Of a DNA stretch of 64,000 bases, positions 1-11,700 are shown one piece after another. Each line of letters begins with the position of its first letter. Position 1 is the first letter of the stretch. The stretch comes from Marthasterias glacialis (taxonomy: Eukaryota; Echinodermata; Asteroidea; Forcipulatida; Asteriidae). The notes beneath the pieces were generated by a model, which was not told where the DNA came from, did not search any database, and was given only the letters and a program-made list of their open reading frames with translations. Location: positions 8,467,531-8,531,530 of the forward strand of contig OU452234.1 in the NCBI GenBank assembly GCA_911728455.2. The letters are read 5' to 3'. The translations under genes were made by a program, and so were the position numbers.

Positions 1-1579
1 AATTAAATTGACATTGAAATTGACCTTATGACTAATGAACAATTCCTGTGTGGAATGTACAAACCCATTTTATGATTGACATGAAGTCATGTTTCAAACT
101 TTGCTCGGAAAGATGTCAATTGATAACATTTTACATTATTTTAAAGTGAGCACTCTATCTGCTTGAAAATGAGTGCATCACAAAACTGAATTTGACCTTG
201 GAGTCCCTGTTCAGTACTGTTCAGTTCTTATCAACATTTACTCTATTGTGTTCTGTGTTGCTCCTCTGTGCTGTCCTCTGCTGCCATCTGTTGTGGTGTT
301 CTTATGTACACTTCCCCCCTTTTTTCTCTTCTGCTATTTTCTTTGCTCTGCTGCTGGGTGGTCTGTTCTATGTCTGATTTGCTGTGCTTGGCCTAACACT
401 GCTCTGCTTTAAGTGTGCTTCATTGCATCCTTGAACACAGTACAACTTTGCAAAAATCTTCAATTTTTTCTGCAACAACTTCACATCGTAGAAATTTCTA
501 AATGTATGCACTTAACACAAATGGTGTAGAATTGGACCTTCTTGCATAAATGATTTTTTTGTTGTCAACAAGGCAAATTGTTTTGTTGTTTTTTTTTTTT
601 TTTTAAAGAACAGAATGACCTTTTTCCAACACCGAGTTTATAACATTGTTGCAATGAGCTGATTATGAAGTCCCAATGATTCCTTTTGTCTTCTCTGCAT
701 TGTTACATATAAATCATCAACATTTATCTGCGTCTCTCATTGTTTCTTGTTTTCCAACTCAGTTCAGCTTTGCTTTGCAGTGTTCTTCTCAGTGTACTGC
801 CCATCTGTGTTTTACATATTTTAAGTCCAAACTGAAGATTTGTGTGAATTGACTGGATGCAATGTAAAGAGGGTTACTGTCATATTGGGAATTGTGTACG
901 CTGTTATTTTTGCCACAGCATAGTGTTGCAGCATTAACAACATCAAACATCTCTCCTCTTCAAAAGATAAATTTTCCAATTTGTGTTATTGATATCAGAC
1001 AATTAAGACAAAGTGTAGCCAATTCAAAAACTTTGATGAAATATATTTCCTTAACCTTCATAGATTGGACTTAATACCATTGTTTATAAATGTTCCATAT
1101 TGGAATAAGCTCCAAGAAATGTATGCATACTATAAGCCATGAAGAAGCTATATCGATGTATTATATATGTATTTGGTACAAATATCAGGCAGTAAATAAA
1201 ATGCAAATCAGCTGAAAACCAAATGTGTATATTTTATTAATGTCTTCTGACTGTGTCTAAAAGTAAGGAAGAAATTGAAGAACACGTAACATTCAAAATG
1301 TAGACATGGTGAAGGGTTCACACTATTAGAGGGGATAATGCTCTTTACAGTTTATTTAAAGTGTATGGAAATATTTGTTTTTTCAGGATGCTATTCTAGG
1401 ACAATTTGGCACATCCAATGGGCAGGCATGCAACTTTTCTTTGGATCAGCTTGTTTTTCACCCCACACTCATGCCTTTGAAAATTGAAAAATTTAATTCA
1501 GCAACCTTGGCTTATTTTAACCCAAGAAATGTGTGAAATTTATTAGAATTGGATTAGACCTACCTGTCTCGATCGACAT
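1..1579. other. Left flank, nothing recognised
   Basis: AT-rich sequence with T runs. Short open frames (for example 173-412) are Cys/Leu-rich by base composition and match nothing. A LINE, exon or RNA gene is not supported. Confidence 0.5.
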
Positions 1580-1925
1580 CAGGGGCGGATCCAGGGGGGC
1601 ATGCCCCGCCCCCATTTTTCCTTCCGAAGGAAAAATCAAGATATCATCCCGCCCACTTGCTATGAGAAATAAACTTTCGACATTATACTACAATGTTCAC
1701 TGTAATGTCGAACAATAAGAGGCGGGTTAAAAACGATGTTTATGCTTTTCAGGACATTTGAGGGTGCTGTTTAGGGACATTTGAGGGCCCCGGACCCCAC
1801 ACTGTTAGGGCTTGGCGCTACACGCTTGCAGTCGCCACAATTTGCCTTCAATCATCATTTACTGCTTGATCGGTTAATTTCACGCACCCCCCTTTTTTTT
1901 GTGGAAAATCCTGGATCTGCCCCTG
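1580..1925. mobile_element. MITE family A copy 1 (CAGGGGCGGATCCAGG termini)
   Basis: Terminal inverted repeats CAGGGGCGGATCCAGG and CTGGATCTGCCCCTG bound a 346-bp non-coding unit. The flanks GACAT and GATAT look like a 5-bp target duplication with one change. The interior matches copy 2 in the opposite orientation (GACATTTGAGGG, CTTGGCGCTA and a CAATCATCATTT block). Confidence 0.85.
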
Positions 1926-2207
1926 GATATCCACTATGCTAAGTTGAGTTTGTAAATTGAGTTTAAATGGATTTTGTCACTGAACAATAAATACCAATTT
2001 ATCGTTAAGTAATCCATGGTTCAATACACCTTCAATACTAAACTGCTGATAAAATGGGTTGAGTATTTTTACTCCCAGGGTTGACTAGTAAAACAAACTT
2101 ATTATGCTGCAGTGTCATTTCTGAAAATAATGATGTGTGTAAGGAGCAATGAACATGATGAATGACTGGGTTGCCTGAATGAGTGGTGTCTGTCTCTCTA
2201 GTCTAAC

Positions 2208-2508
2208 CAGGGGCGGATCCAGGATTTTCCAGATGGGGGGCGGAATTTATCGATCAAGCAGCAAATGATGATTGAAGGCAAGTTGTGGCGACTTCAAGCG
2301 AGTAGCGCCAAGCCCTAACTGTGGGGTCCAGGGCCCTCAAATGTCCCTCAACAGCACCCTCAAATGTCCTGAAAAGCATGAACATATTTTCTTACTGGCC
2401 TCTTATTGTTTAACATTGCAGTGGGTGGGATGATGTCTTGATTTTTTTTTTCGGAAGAAAAATAGGGGGCGTGAACCCCTCACGCCCCGCCCCCTGGATC
2501 CGCCCCTG
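2208..2508. mobile_element. MITE family A copy 2, inverted relative to copy 1
   Basis: Termini CAGGGGCGGATCC and GGATCCGCCCCTG, flanked on both sides by CTAAC, a clean 5-bp target-site duplication. Its interior is the reverse complement of copy 1. The 97-codon - strand open frame at 2403-2696 only runs through this element. Confidence 0.87.
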
Positions 2509-3419
2509 CTAACCCAAACTTTACTATGACAAGCCATTGAGCAAGGACCTTGCTCCACGGACAAAACCATGTAGGGCCTTATTGTGCACCTTCTAATGGG
2601 AGAATAAAATATAGACCTGAGACGGCACTCAAATTGACGATGCCCTAGCACCACTAACATCTGTGGGCCAAATTTTGTGCTTTTATCTGATGACAAATCG
2701 AAGCTAAACTGCTCCGTGCTAGCGCTAAGGAAGACAGTCTAACAAAAGTAACATTCCAGCAGCCAGCGTTCCAGCTCAGCTGGCAAGCTGATAGAATTTC
2801 AGTCTAGTCGGCCCCAGCCCTTTGGTCGAGTCTCGACAGCTGCAGAGCAACGTGTATGTATGGAAAGCCAAATGATCAATGCATGTCCGACTGCTTGTGC
2901 TAAGTCGTTCTACCTCCATGGTTCACCTTATTCATTAATACGTTAGATTTTAATTGAACGAAATGATAAAGAAAAGAATTATACTTACCTAATTAATAAA
3001 ACTGTTGTTGTTACTCTTTCGATTTGTTTGTATGTTGCCTGTTTAATAGACTTGTTGATTGAGCGTTGAGTTAAAATTAGTTTGAGGGTTCGACATGTTT
3101 GAGGGCTCTCCGTATTTAAAGGCACTCTGTACAAACCGTGTACGTGGTGGGTGCGGCAATTTTGTAATTTGCGGGACAATCATATCAATTCTCCCCTGTT
3201 ACGGCGTCTTTCTGCGAGCTGTCTTGAAAAATTAATCATCAGTAAGTATGAAACCTAATGTAAGAGTTGAATATGAGATATGGTCTTGTTGAGGTTGTGT
3301 CTGTTTAGTTAAGTGCTTCTTCTCAGACCCTGTGATTTTGTGACCGGACACCATCGACCAATCTGAACCGTTGTCATGCAATTCGGTACTGCATTTCGGA
3401 AACATCACCTAACTCCAGA

Positions 3420-3900
3420 GAATACCAGAGCAAACCCTACTCCTAGAACTATGGGGTTCGTTCCGCTATCATCTTCACGAGAGAGACGATAGCGGAACGA
3501 ACCTCATAGTCATAGGTCTAGGAGTAAGCAAACCCAATCAATTAACTAGGCCTACATGCGTTCTGCTGGGTTCTTTTATGTGCTTTGATGGGTGGATTCC
3601 GGGACTTGAGCCTTGCATATGGAATGGGGTTTCTGTTCCTACCCGACTGCGTGGGTGGGTTTTCACTAATTTGTTGTTGGGTTCGCCTCCCACGTCTACT
3701 CTAAAACTGAAATGTCTTCATTGTTTTCTTTGAAAAATTTGGTGTAATGTTTCCATAGGATGCTTTGCCGACTCTAATCTAAATCTAATTCAGATTCAGT
3801 GTGTGAGTTACACAACACCCTTGACCAATGGCTTTACGTCCCAACCGAATTCCCGAAGAACGAAGCATTGAGCAGGTTGGCTGAGTGGTTTCTCCCCAGC
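3420..3900 (+). repeat. Interspersed repeat interrupted by a small MITE
   Basis: CCAGAGCAAACCC, CTGGGTTCTTTTATGTGC and a CCCAACCGAA...GAAGAACGAAGCA block are shared with 14545-14660, and a short piece recurs near 4496-4525. It looks like part of an old retroelement or SINE-like repeat. No coding capacity is seen. Confidence 0.55.
3438..3526. mobile_element. 89-bp hairpin MITE with 9-bp target-site duplication
   Basis: Begins TACTCCTAGAACTATG and ends CTAGGAGTA. The inner arms GGTTCGTTCCGCTATC and GATAGCGGAACGAACC pair almost perfectly around a loop of about 18 bases. AGCAAACCC is present at both 3429-3437 and 3527-3535. A 9-bp duplication suggests mobilisation by a Mutator-like transposase (inference). 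Confidence 0.85.
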
Positions 3901-3935
3901 CTTTCACCTCTGTGGACCCCGGTTCGAAAATGAAA
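3872..3935 (+). repeat. tRNA-like SINE head (degenerate)
   Basis: An A-box-like TGGCTGAGTGGT and a B-box-like GGTTCGAAAAT lie about 45 bases apart. No convincing cloverleaf remains, so this is treated as a SINE remnant, not a tRNA gene. Confidence 0.4.
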
Positions 3936-4096
3936 TTTCTTAATTGAACAAAAGTTTGTTTGATATTTCCATTTAGGATGCTTTGCTGACTATATTATAT
4001 TCAGATTTAGATTCAGTAAGCAAGTAAGTGTCTTCCTCAAGAAGACGTGGACAATGTTGAACCCACATTTTGCTGATCAGACAATTAACTGTGATT

Positions 4097-4220
4097 TAGA
4101 CCCAGTAACTGGGGCGCTGTACTCCTTTTTGAGACTTTGACATTATTTTATCGGTCATACTAGCCGATAAATGTCAAAATCTTAAAAAAGGAGTACAGTG
4201 CCCCAGTTACTGGGTCTAGT
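4097..4220. mobile_element. 124-bp foldback MITE
   Basis: Two arms of about 57 bp, TAGACCCAGTAACTGGGGCG... and its complement ending CCCCAGTTACTGGGTCTA, fold around TCATACTAG. TGTGATT occurs immediately on both sides (4090-4096 and 4221-4227), a candidate 7-bp target-site duplication. RNA from this locus would form a long near-perfect hairpin. Confidence 0.85.
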
Positions 4221-4599
4221 TGTGATTGGTCGTTCATGAGCTGGTACTTGTTGTACTATGCTGTAGCGTTTGGTCACGACCCTTTTCGGGCCTTATTTTA
4301 TACCTATGAAGTACGAAAGACGTAAGACTAAGAGCTTTGGCAAATGAGGCCGTTCAGTTTTCAAAATTCTTTTGTTCTTCAACATTTTAAATGTACCCAA
4401 TTACACCATCATTATCACACAAGTGTGAACAGAAATTACCGTCACACTAATCTAAACCAACCATAGACAACATGCATTCATGACAATCGTAACCTGTCCA
4501 ACCGAGGTTCACGAAGAACCATGGGCCATGTCGGCATGGGTAAAAATGTGTTCAACCTTTAAAAAACATTTTAAATGCATTCTTTGTGTTTAACCCATA

Positions 4600-4750
4600 C
4601 ACCGATGTGTGTTAAGCACTGTACTCAATATTTCCCGAGTCCCATAAAAATAAAATCCACAGGCATATTCTTTGGTTGGGATTCGTACCCATGACCTTTG
4701 CCATTCTAGAGCAGATGTCTTACCAACTAGACCACCGGATTGCCCGACAG
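4600..4750 (-). repeat. tRNA-derived SINE, - strand
   Basis: The reverse complement carries the A-box-like TGGTCTAGTTGGTAAGACAT and the B-box-like GGGTACGAATCCCA, followed by a non-tRNA tail with TTTTATGGGACTCGGG. The body cannot fold as a functional tRNA with a proper acceptor stem. Confidence 0.6.
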
Positions 4751-4759
4751 CTGAAGGCA

Positions 4760-5691
4760 GTTAGAATCCTACATGTAGCAGTGGGCAACGATTCAGAAAA
4801 AACTGAGAGCTCTATTATTAAAAAAGGACTGAAACACATTGTCACTAGTACTATTCTAGTTTTCCATTATAATGGCATTTGTGATTGGTCAGTCAATGTG
4901 CTACACAAGTTTATCCACCAAGTTTTTTATGTTGCATTTTGAAGAAAGTTGCTAGCACTTGCTTGCGCATCCATTGACACTACAGCAGACCAGCAGACTG
5001 CAGAATGTGTTAAGTCTGTGTATCAGTCTTCAGTAGTGTATTAAGATGGCATTGGGCCCCATTTAAGTGTGTGATTATGTAATATGAGAGTCTGAGTGGG
5101 AAGCCAAGATTCTTACTACGAAAAACATGACACTTGCACAGTCTATTAAAGTTGCTGTGTCGTATCGATTATAGCAGTAAATGGAACAACCCAGTTACTA
5201 TGCGCACATGCATGCCGGCGGTCTCATCACAGTTTGACAAAGACAGCACCCTCTGTGATTTGACCGCAAGTGCACCCGTGTACAGTATCTGGGTGAGAGT
5301 TTATCTTTCAGTGTACAGCCACAGGCCTGCTATAATCATGACGACACAGTCCCTTACACAGGCCTCAAATGCTTCCTAAAATATATTTATGAAGTTTTAA
5401 TCATTAGTACATAAAATGATATCCTTGACTGGCTGAAATCTGGTCCATCACATTTTTAGCACCTGGGGAATGTTGGAGTGGTAGGTAGTTGTCCTGCATG
5501 TTGGTATCAGAGAGTTAGGATTTATCATCATTACTACATGTGTAGGTTCAAGGAAGGGTACCCATCCAAGATGGCATACAATACGTGCTCAAACTTCAAG
5601 TCATTTATATTGATTTTGATTTTTGCAGGAAACCTTTGTGCTACTACTAGACTACAAGAGACGAGGTACACATAGCAAGACAGAGTTCAAA
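4760..5691. other. EndoU 5' flank and probable 5' UTR
   Basis: A splice acceptor (TTTTGCAG, ends 5628) precedes the start exon, so at least one upstream non-coding exon probably exists. One candidate end is the strong donor GTAAGTAT at 3242, but nothing links it to this gene. No promoter element could be placed with confidence. Confidence 0.45.
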
Positions 5692-5705
5692 ATGGCTGGA
5701 AAAGG
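5692..5705 (+). CDS. ENDOU: EndoU coding exon 1 (14-nt start exon)
   Basis: This exon holds ATG plus 11 nt (MAGK and two bases of Gly5), then a GTAAAA donor at 5706. The split Gly codon joins in phase to exon 2 and gives MAGKGRPPFRPN, a sensible basic N-terminus. The exon probably begins at 5629, after the acceptor TTTTGCAG. The reading frame stays open from 5629 to the ATG, so a longer N-terminus from an unseen upstream exon cannot be excluded. The start is chosen because the resulting length fits XendoU. Confidence 0.72.
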
Positions 5706-8700
5706 GTAAAACATTCAAATACTCCAAAATGCAAAAAGGAACTTATATCTTAATCAGCAGATTCTCTTTAATCAGCAGATTCTCTTTAAACATTCCCAGT
5801 TCGCTTCTACATAACACCTCCTCTAGACCGTTTGCCGAATTTTGCAAACTTTTCACATGCTTTTTGTGCTCAACGTGTTCCAGTTTGAAAACGTGCGAGT
5901 AAGCAGGCAAATGTTTGTGTAGTTTGCCTGAGTGGAATGTATCCCAGCCAAACTGCCTAATCTGTAAGGGTTCAACTCAGTAACTACACCAATGTTTCGT
6001 TTGTGAAAATGGAACAAAAACCAGCGTTATGAGAACAGTTATGAGACCAGTAATAATGACAATATTAAGAATATAAGATTTGCTGATGAGAACCTTGTCT
6101 TGGTCAAAATGATATTAAAACAATTCCTCGCCAACAGAGGGCGCTCTTTTTGAACTTTACTTTTGATACAAAGTGTGACCACACAGCACTGTATAGCACC
6201 CTTTTCAGTTAACATATGTAGAACATTAAAAAAGAACATTAAAAAAGTGACAAAATGAATGCAAATGGCTTGGAGCTGAGATTATGAGAACCTAACAATG
6301 AGGTGTTTTACCGAGAAACTGGAGATGCCATACATGTATTTCAAATGCATCTATGTAAAAACTGTGTTCATGAAATTTGTATTAATCAAACATAAACGAT
6401 TTGTCTCCTTGTAGAAGACCCCCGTTTAGACCAAACCGTGAGCTTTCTAACATCTGCCAGAAATTATGGGATAGTGACGTGAATTTTCTGACCCCTGGTG
6501 TAGACTACAAGATTGACCCTCAGGGATATACGTTCTTCAGTAACCAGGGCAAACAAGATCGAGCTCAGAGACCCCTTTTTGAGTGGGTGACAGAAGAGGC
6601 ATTAGAGAAACCAACCTACGAGTGTAAGATGCAAAACACTTCAGTCACATTTTTGCCGAAAGTAGCTAAGAAATAGTTAAGAAATTTGAAAAAGTATTTG
6701 CCATGATGAACTATGAGTTATCCTTTATGGATTGAAATTTGATATCAATTTTGTTTATTTATTGTCTCACAGGTTTCAAAGCACTCCTTGATAATTATGA
6801 GTCGTACAAAAATACAAGTTATTTCAAATTTCACGCAACTCTAGCAGCGACTGGGCCGATTAAATTGGCCCAATTTTCGGTCTGTGTATTTTGGACTACG
6901 GTACACATAATGCATTTGTATTGGTTACAACGCACCATGTGACCTTTAAATTACCTTTCTGAAAGTTGTAAAGGTGAGCTAAACAATTTTAAGTTATGGA
7001 AGTCAGTTTTGAACTTGTGTATGCCTTGACTGCAATCATTGTTTCTAAAATTTACATTCTGCAATTTCTGTAAAAATAGGCCTACAACTATAATTTGACA
7101 GCTTAAATACATAGTGATTACACGTACATGTATGTAACACAGGGCACAGCTAGGGTTAAGAAACCAAGAAACTATTAACTTTGTGTGCTCTTGTGGGTTT
7201 TGTAGTACATGTACCGTACATATTTGTAGATGCAGTGAACTCATAACTTGTTTGACATTTTTTGAGCAATGACCATGTTGTTTTTTGTCCTCAAGTTGTC
7301 AAAACACCTACATCCCTTTTTATAAAGCCCTTGGTGTCATAGGTAGACCTGCTCACAAATTCACGTCTTAAAACTTAATGCATTGTGTGCATACATGTAA
7401 GTTGCCATGATGAATTATGAATTATCCTTTATGGATTGAAATTTGATCAAATTTTTATTATTTTTTTCTCTCACAGGTTTCAAAGCACTCCTTGATAATT
7501 ATGAGTCAGCGACAGGCACTTCTGAAGTAGTGACACCTCAAGAGGTTGCAGAGAATAAACGATTCCTAAATGAAATCATGAAGACAAAGGTAAGCTTAAT
7601 GTCATTAGTATGATTTTAACACCATGTGACTCAGCATGAAGTGCTTTATCATTACACATCAGCGAAAAAGAACATTTCTTTTATAAAACATCCAAGTACA
7701 TTGTCGTTTGGAGGAAAAAACAATCAACAACATGCACAAGATTGTATTCTGGTACCCACTGCGAGGGCGTTTTGTAACACATGCATGCGCGTGGTGTAGT
7801 CCAGTGTGCAATAGTGCCAAAAGTGGACGCTTAATGACGTAGGCCAGGTAATGGTTTGATTATTGAATGCTAAGTGACTTACAATCATCCAATCACATGA
7901 CAAGGATCTACTCGGGTATTATATAATACAAGGGTTTATTGATCACAAACCAATCAATACCCAAAGCAAACATTCTTCAGACTCAATTTCTGGTGGCTGT
8001 GTCTCGTTTCAAATCCCAGTCATGGCACTTGGGTCCTTGAGCAAGACTCTATAATTGATTCCTATTAGCAAGGTGTGCAAAGGTACCGTTGAGGGTAGAT
8101 ATTGTTTTTGTATAGAGGTACCTTTGAGGGTAGAGATTTGTCTTGTGCAGAAGAACCTTTGAAGATAGAGATTGTTATCATGCAGAGGTACATTTGAGGG
8201 TAGAGATTGTTTTTGTGCAGAGGTACCTTCGAGGGTAGATATTTGTTTTGTATAGAGGTACCTTTGAGGGTAGAGATTGTTTTGTGTAGAAGAACCTTTG
8301 AAGATAGAGATTGTTATCATGCGGAGGTACGTTTGAGGGTAGAGATTGTTTTTGTGCAGAGGTACCTTCGAGGGTAGATATTGTTTTTGTATAGAGGTAC
8401 CTTTGAGGGTAGAGATTGTTTTGTGCAGAAGAACCTTTGAAGATAGAGATTGTTATCATGCGGAGGTACGTTTGAGGGTAGAGATTGTTTTTGTGCAGAG
8501 GTACCTTCGAGGGTAGATATTGTTTTTGTATAGAGGTACCTTTGAGGGTAGAGATTGTTTTGTGCAGAAGAACCTTTGAAGATAGAGATTGTTATCATGC
8601 GGAGGTACGTTTGAGGGTAGAGATTGTTTTTGTGCAGAGGTACCTTCGAGGGTAGAAATTGTTTTTGTATAGAGGTACCTTTGAGGGTAGAGATTTGTTT

Positions 8701-11700
8701 TGTGCAGATGTACCTTTGATACCTACTTCTAATGAGTTGAACAGGTTTGAGAAATGCATGATGCTAAATTAGCGGCTTGTAATAGTGTAAAGAGCTTTGA
8801 TACTTGATTTAAAAGTGCCCAAATAAAGGCCAAGCATTGTTGATAACAATCAACATTGACAAAGTTTGAGTCTGGTCCACTTTACATTTAATACTTACAA
8901 GGATGAGATTCCTCCAGAGTTCTTGATTTTACCAAATTATTGTTGTGGAATTCATTTATTTCCTTTTTTTTAAACGTCATTTACATACATCCAGGCCCTT
9001 GTAAAGCATTAACATGTACTTGTACTGTATTTTGACTACACCAGGGTGCTTGCCCCATGTGCATTGAAGCACAGAATGCTGTTATTGATACAGGTTATGC
9101 ATGGTTGGTGGCCACCAAAACCTCCACCGGTGTTTCATGGATTTGTCATTTTCATCCACTCTCATTCCTGTTAAGTTATCTTGATTTTACATACAGGGAG
9201 TCTGAATTCCTGATCTTGTTTTTATTCAGTTGTATTTTTTAAAATATTTTTTAACAACTTTTTTAATTAGGTCATGAAGGAGGCCCATCGTTATCTCTTG
9301 AAGAAATTGCCTTCAAAAATCCCATCTGATGAACTAGAATTTAAGAAGTTACTCTACAAAGTGTGGTTTGACCTCTATCCTAGAACCGCTGGAATGGGTG
9401 GCCAGTAAGTATGGATAAAGAGAGAGAGGGATGGCAGTGTAATATGAATTTTTTTAAATAAATATTTTGTTATACAGGAATGCAACTTCTCAACTTCTTT
9501 TATTCTTGGTTTTGTGGGCCAAAGAAAACTGAAAATCACTGTACAAGTATTATATTATTGTTATTATTATTTATGGTTTATTTGTAAGAAGCAGCCGGAG
9601 GCTAAAAGGCGTTCAAATTTACAGAGCTAAAAATATATCATTAAAACTACACTAACACACTAAAAAAAGGAACTGGGAAGTAGGAAAGGTTTGGGGAGAG
9701 GTAGGTTTACATAAATTAAGCATAAAAAACAAGGTGGGGTTGGGAGGGGGAGCAGGGGTTGGGTGGGGGTAGAGGGGAGGTTGGTGGGTTGGACTGGGGA
9801 AAAGGGTGGTAAAATGGTTGGGGATGGTGAGTGGACTGGGCGTTGGGTGGGTTGAAATGAGGAAAGAGGGGAGAAGGATGCAGGAGTGGGGCTTGAAGAC
9901 ATAAAAAGTCATACAATGCAAATTCCATTTAAGATCACTTTGTGTGTCCAAGAAAGGTTTTTTTTCTTCTAATTATCAAGTTGCGTGTCTAGACAGGCTA
10001 TTGTTTTTATTGAACTGATAAACCATCTTTGCTCAGTGCGTCAAATTCAAACAAATTGTGTAGATTGTTGAAATTTGTTGACAACATTTGAGAATAGAGG
10101 AGTCTTTTGTTTTGTCTGGTGGTGGAACTTTTAGCACTTGGCACGATTAAAATAATCTTTGGCTTAAGGTCTTTTCACACTGTAGTATGTCTGACCTGTG
10201 TTGAAGTCTGTACAGGTCTGATCTATGTAGACTTTTGAAGTTTAAACATAGTTCCAATTCTGCACAGTGCTCATACATGCTTCATGCAAACAGCATTTTG
10301 TTCCTTTTTTGATGTTTCTAACAACAGGCCAGGAGATTCGTCTGGTTTTGAGCATGTTTTTGTTGGCGAGACCAAGAACAAACAAGTCAGTGGATTCCAC
10401 AATTGGATCCAGTTTTATCTGCAGGAGAAGGCAGGTCACATTGACTACAAAGGCTGGCTCCCACCCAGAGGAAAGGTAAGCTTACTACCTGGATCACTAC
10501 CTGGATTACTACTACTTTGATCAAGAGAAAAAACAAAACTTGGAAATATAGTACCATATGAACAATCTTCCTATCTAAAGCCATGTTCGCTTTGGACTTC
10601 TTGGGGATAAACTAACCAAGCAAATGGGTAACTTGACCATTTTAAGTCCAGTGGGAACAGCCCAGTCGAATTTCACCAAGGCAAATTAATCAAGTGCAAT
10701 GGGTAGTTTAATTGGCCACTTTCTGCCGAGGTAAATTAACCTGGTCAAACTAACTGAGCCAAAAAGTCCAGTGCTGATGCATCTTCCCAGTAAATCCTGT
10801 CAGTAAAATACCACATTCGGCTCGCACGCATAAAGGCTGGTTTTTAGTCAGTCACGCGATGGTTGCGTGACGTTAAATTCGACATGTGATGCAGTTTATA
10901 GTCCACGCTGACGCCTCAGTTTTTTTTTTTTACCATTGTCTCGGTTTGTTTAACCACGTCAAATAATCCAAGTGCAGACACCGGTAAGATTTACACATTG
11001 GAGGTTACCCATGATCTTGGTTAAATATTAATCCAATGCGAACGCGTCTTAAGCCTGTACTCGCAGTTACTGTAATTCTGTCAGGTTTTCTCATTTGGTT
11101 GCAAAGTTGGATTATATTTGCTGGTTTATGTCATGGTTCTCATTGATCAGTGCTTCAGACGAACTATAAGCAGGCACTGTTGCTTTCAATTTTGTCTATC
11201 ATGTCAATTTGAGACTCACTTGTGAGTGACTTCTTGCTACTCCTTATCTTAACTGATGTATGAACTATTGACTCACAGCGAGCTCGTAGAGGGGAGTCTC
11301 ATGAGAACAAACGTCTGATGAGTCTTCAGTTTGAGTGGAAAGGTGTCGTCAAGCCCGCTGGCAGCTCCTTCATTGGTGTTAGTCCAGAATTTGAGGTAAG
11401 AGTAATAACAGTTTTTAAATTGTAACCATTCATTTATAATGTATCTTGAATTCACAGTATGCCTATATGTACAGTATGTATTTGCACATGATCAGTTAGC
11501 TTTTATCATACTTTAGGCAATTCAGCTTGGATTGCTGCCAATTCAAACCACTAGCATCAGGGGATCAAAGGCATCTTCTCCAAAACACAAGCCAGCTTGG
11601 GTTCAAGAATATTACATGGGTTATACAAGCATTTATACTTAGTGCTTTCTGAATGCAGACAAAATGTCATCATGTAGCACCTTTTTTTAAACAGCCTTAA

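Noticed and set aside
173-412. Cys/Leu-rich small protein
   Set aside because: The composition follows T/C-rich DNA. No signal that separates it from chance, and no homologue recognised.
8009-8598. Three overlapping - strand open frames encoding the same repeated peptide
   Set aside because: They are the 139-bp satellite read in successive frames. The period is not a multiple of three and there is no independent sign of coding.
8080-8720. CRISPR array
   Set aside because: The repeats have no unique spacers, the monomers are contiguous, and the genome is animal.
9652-9951. Proline-rich - strand proteins
   Set aside because: Three overlapping frames over the same G-rich tract; a product of base composition.
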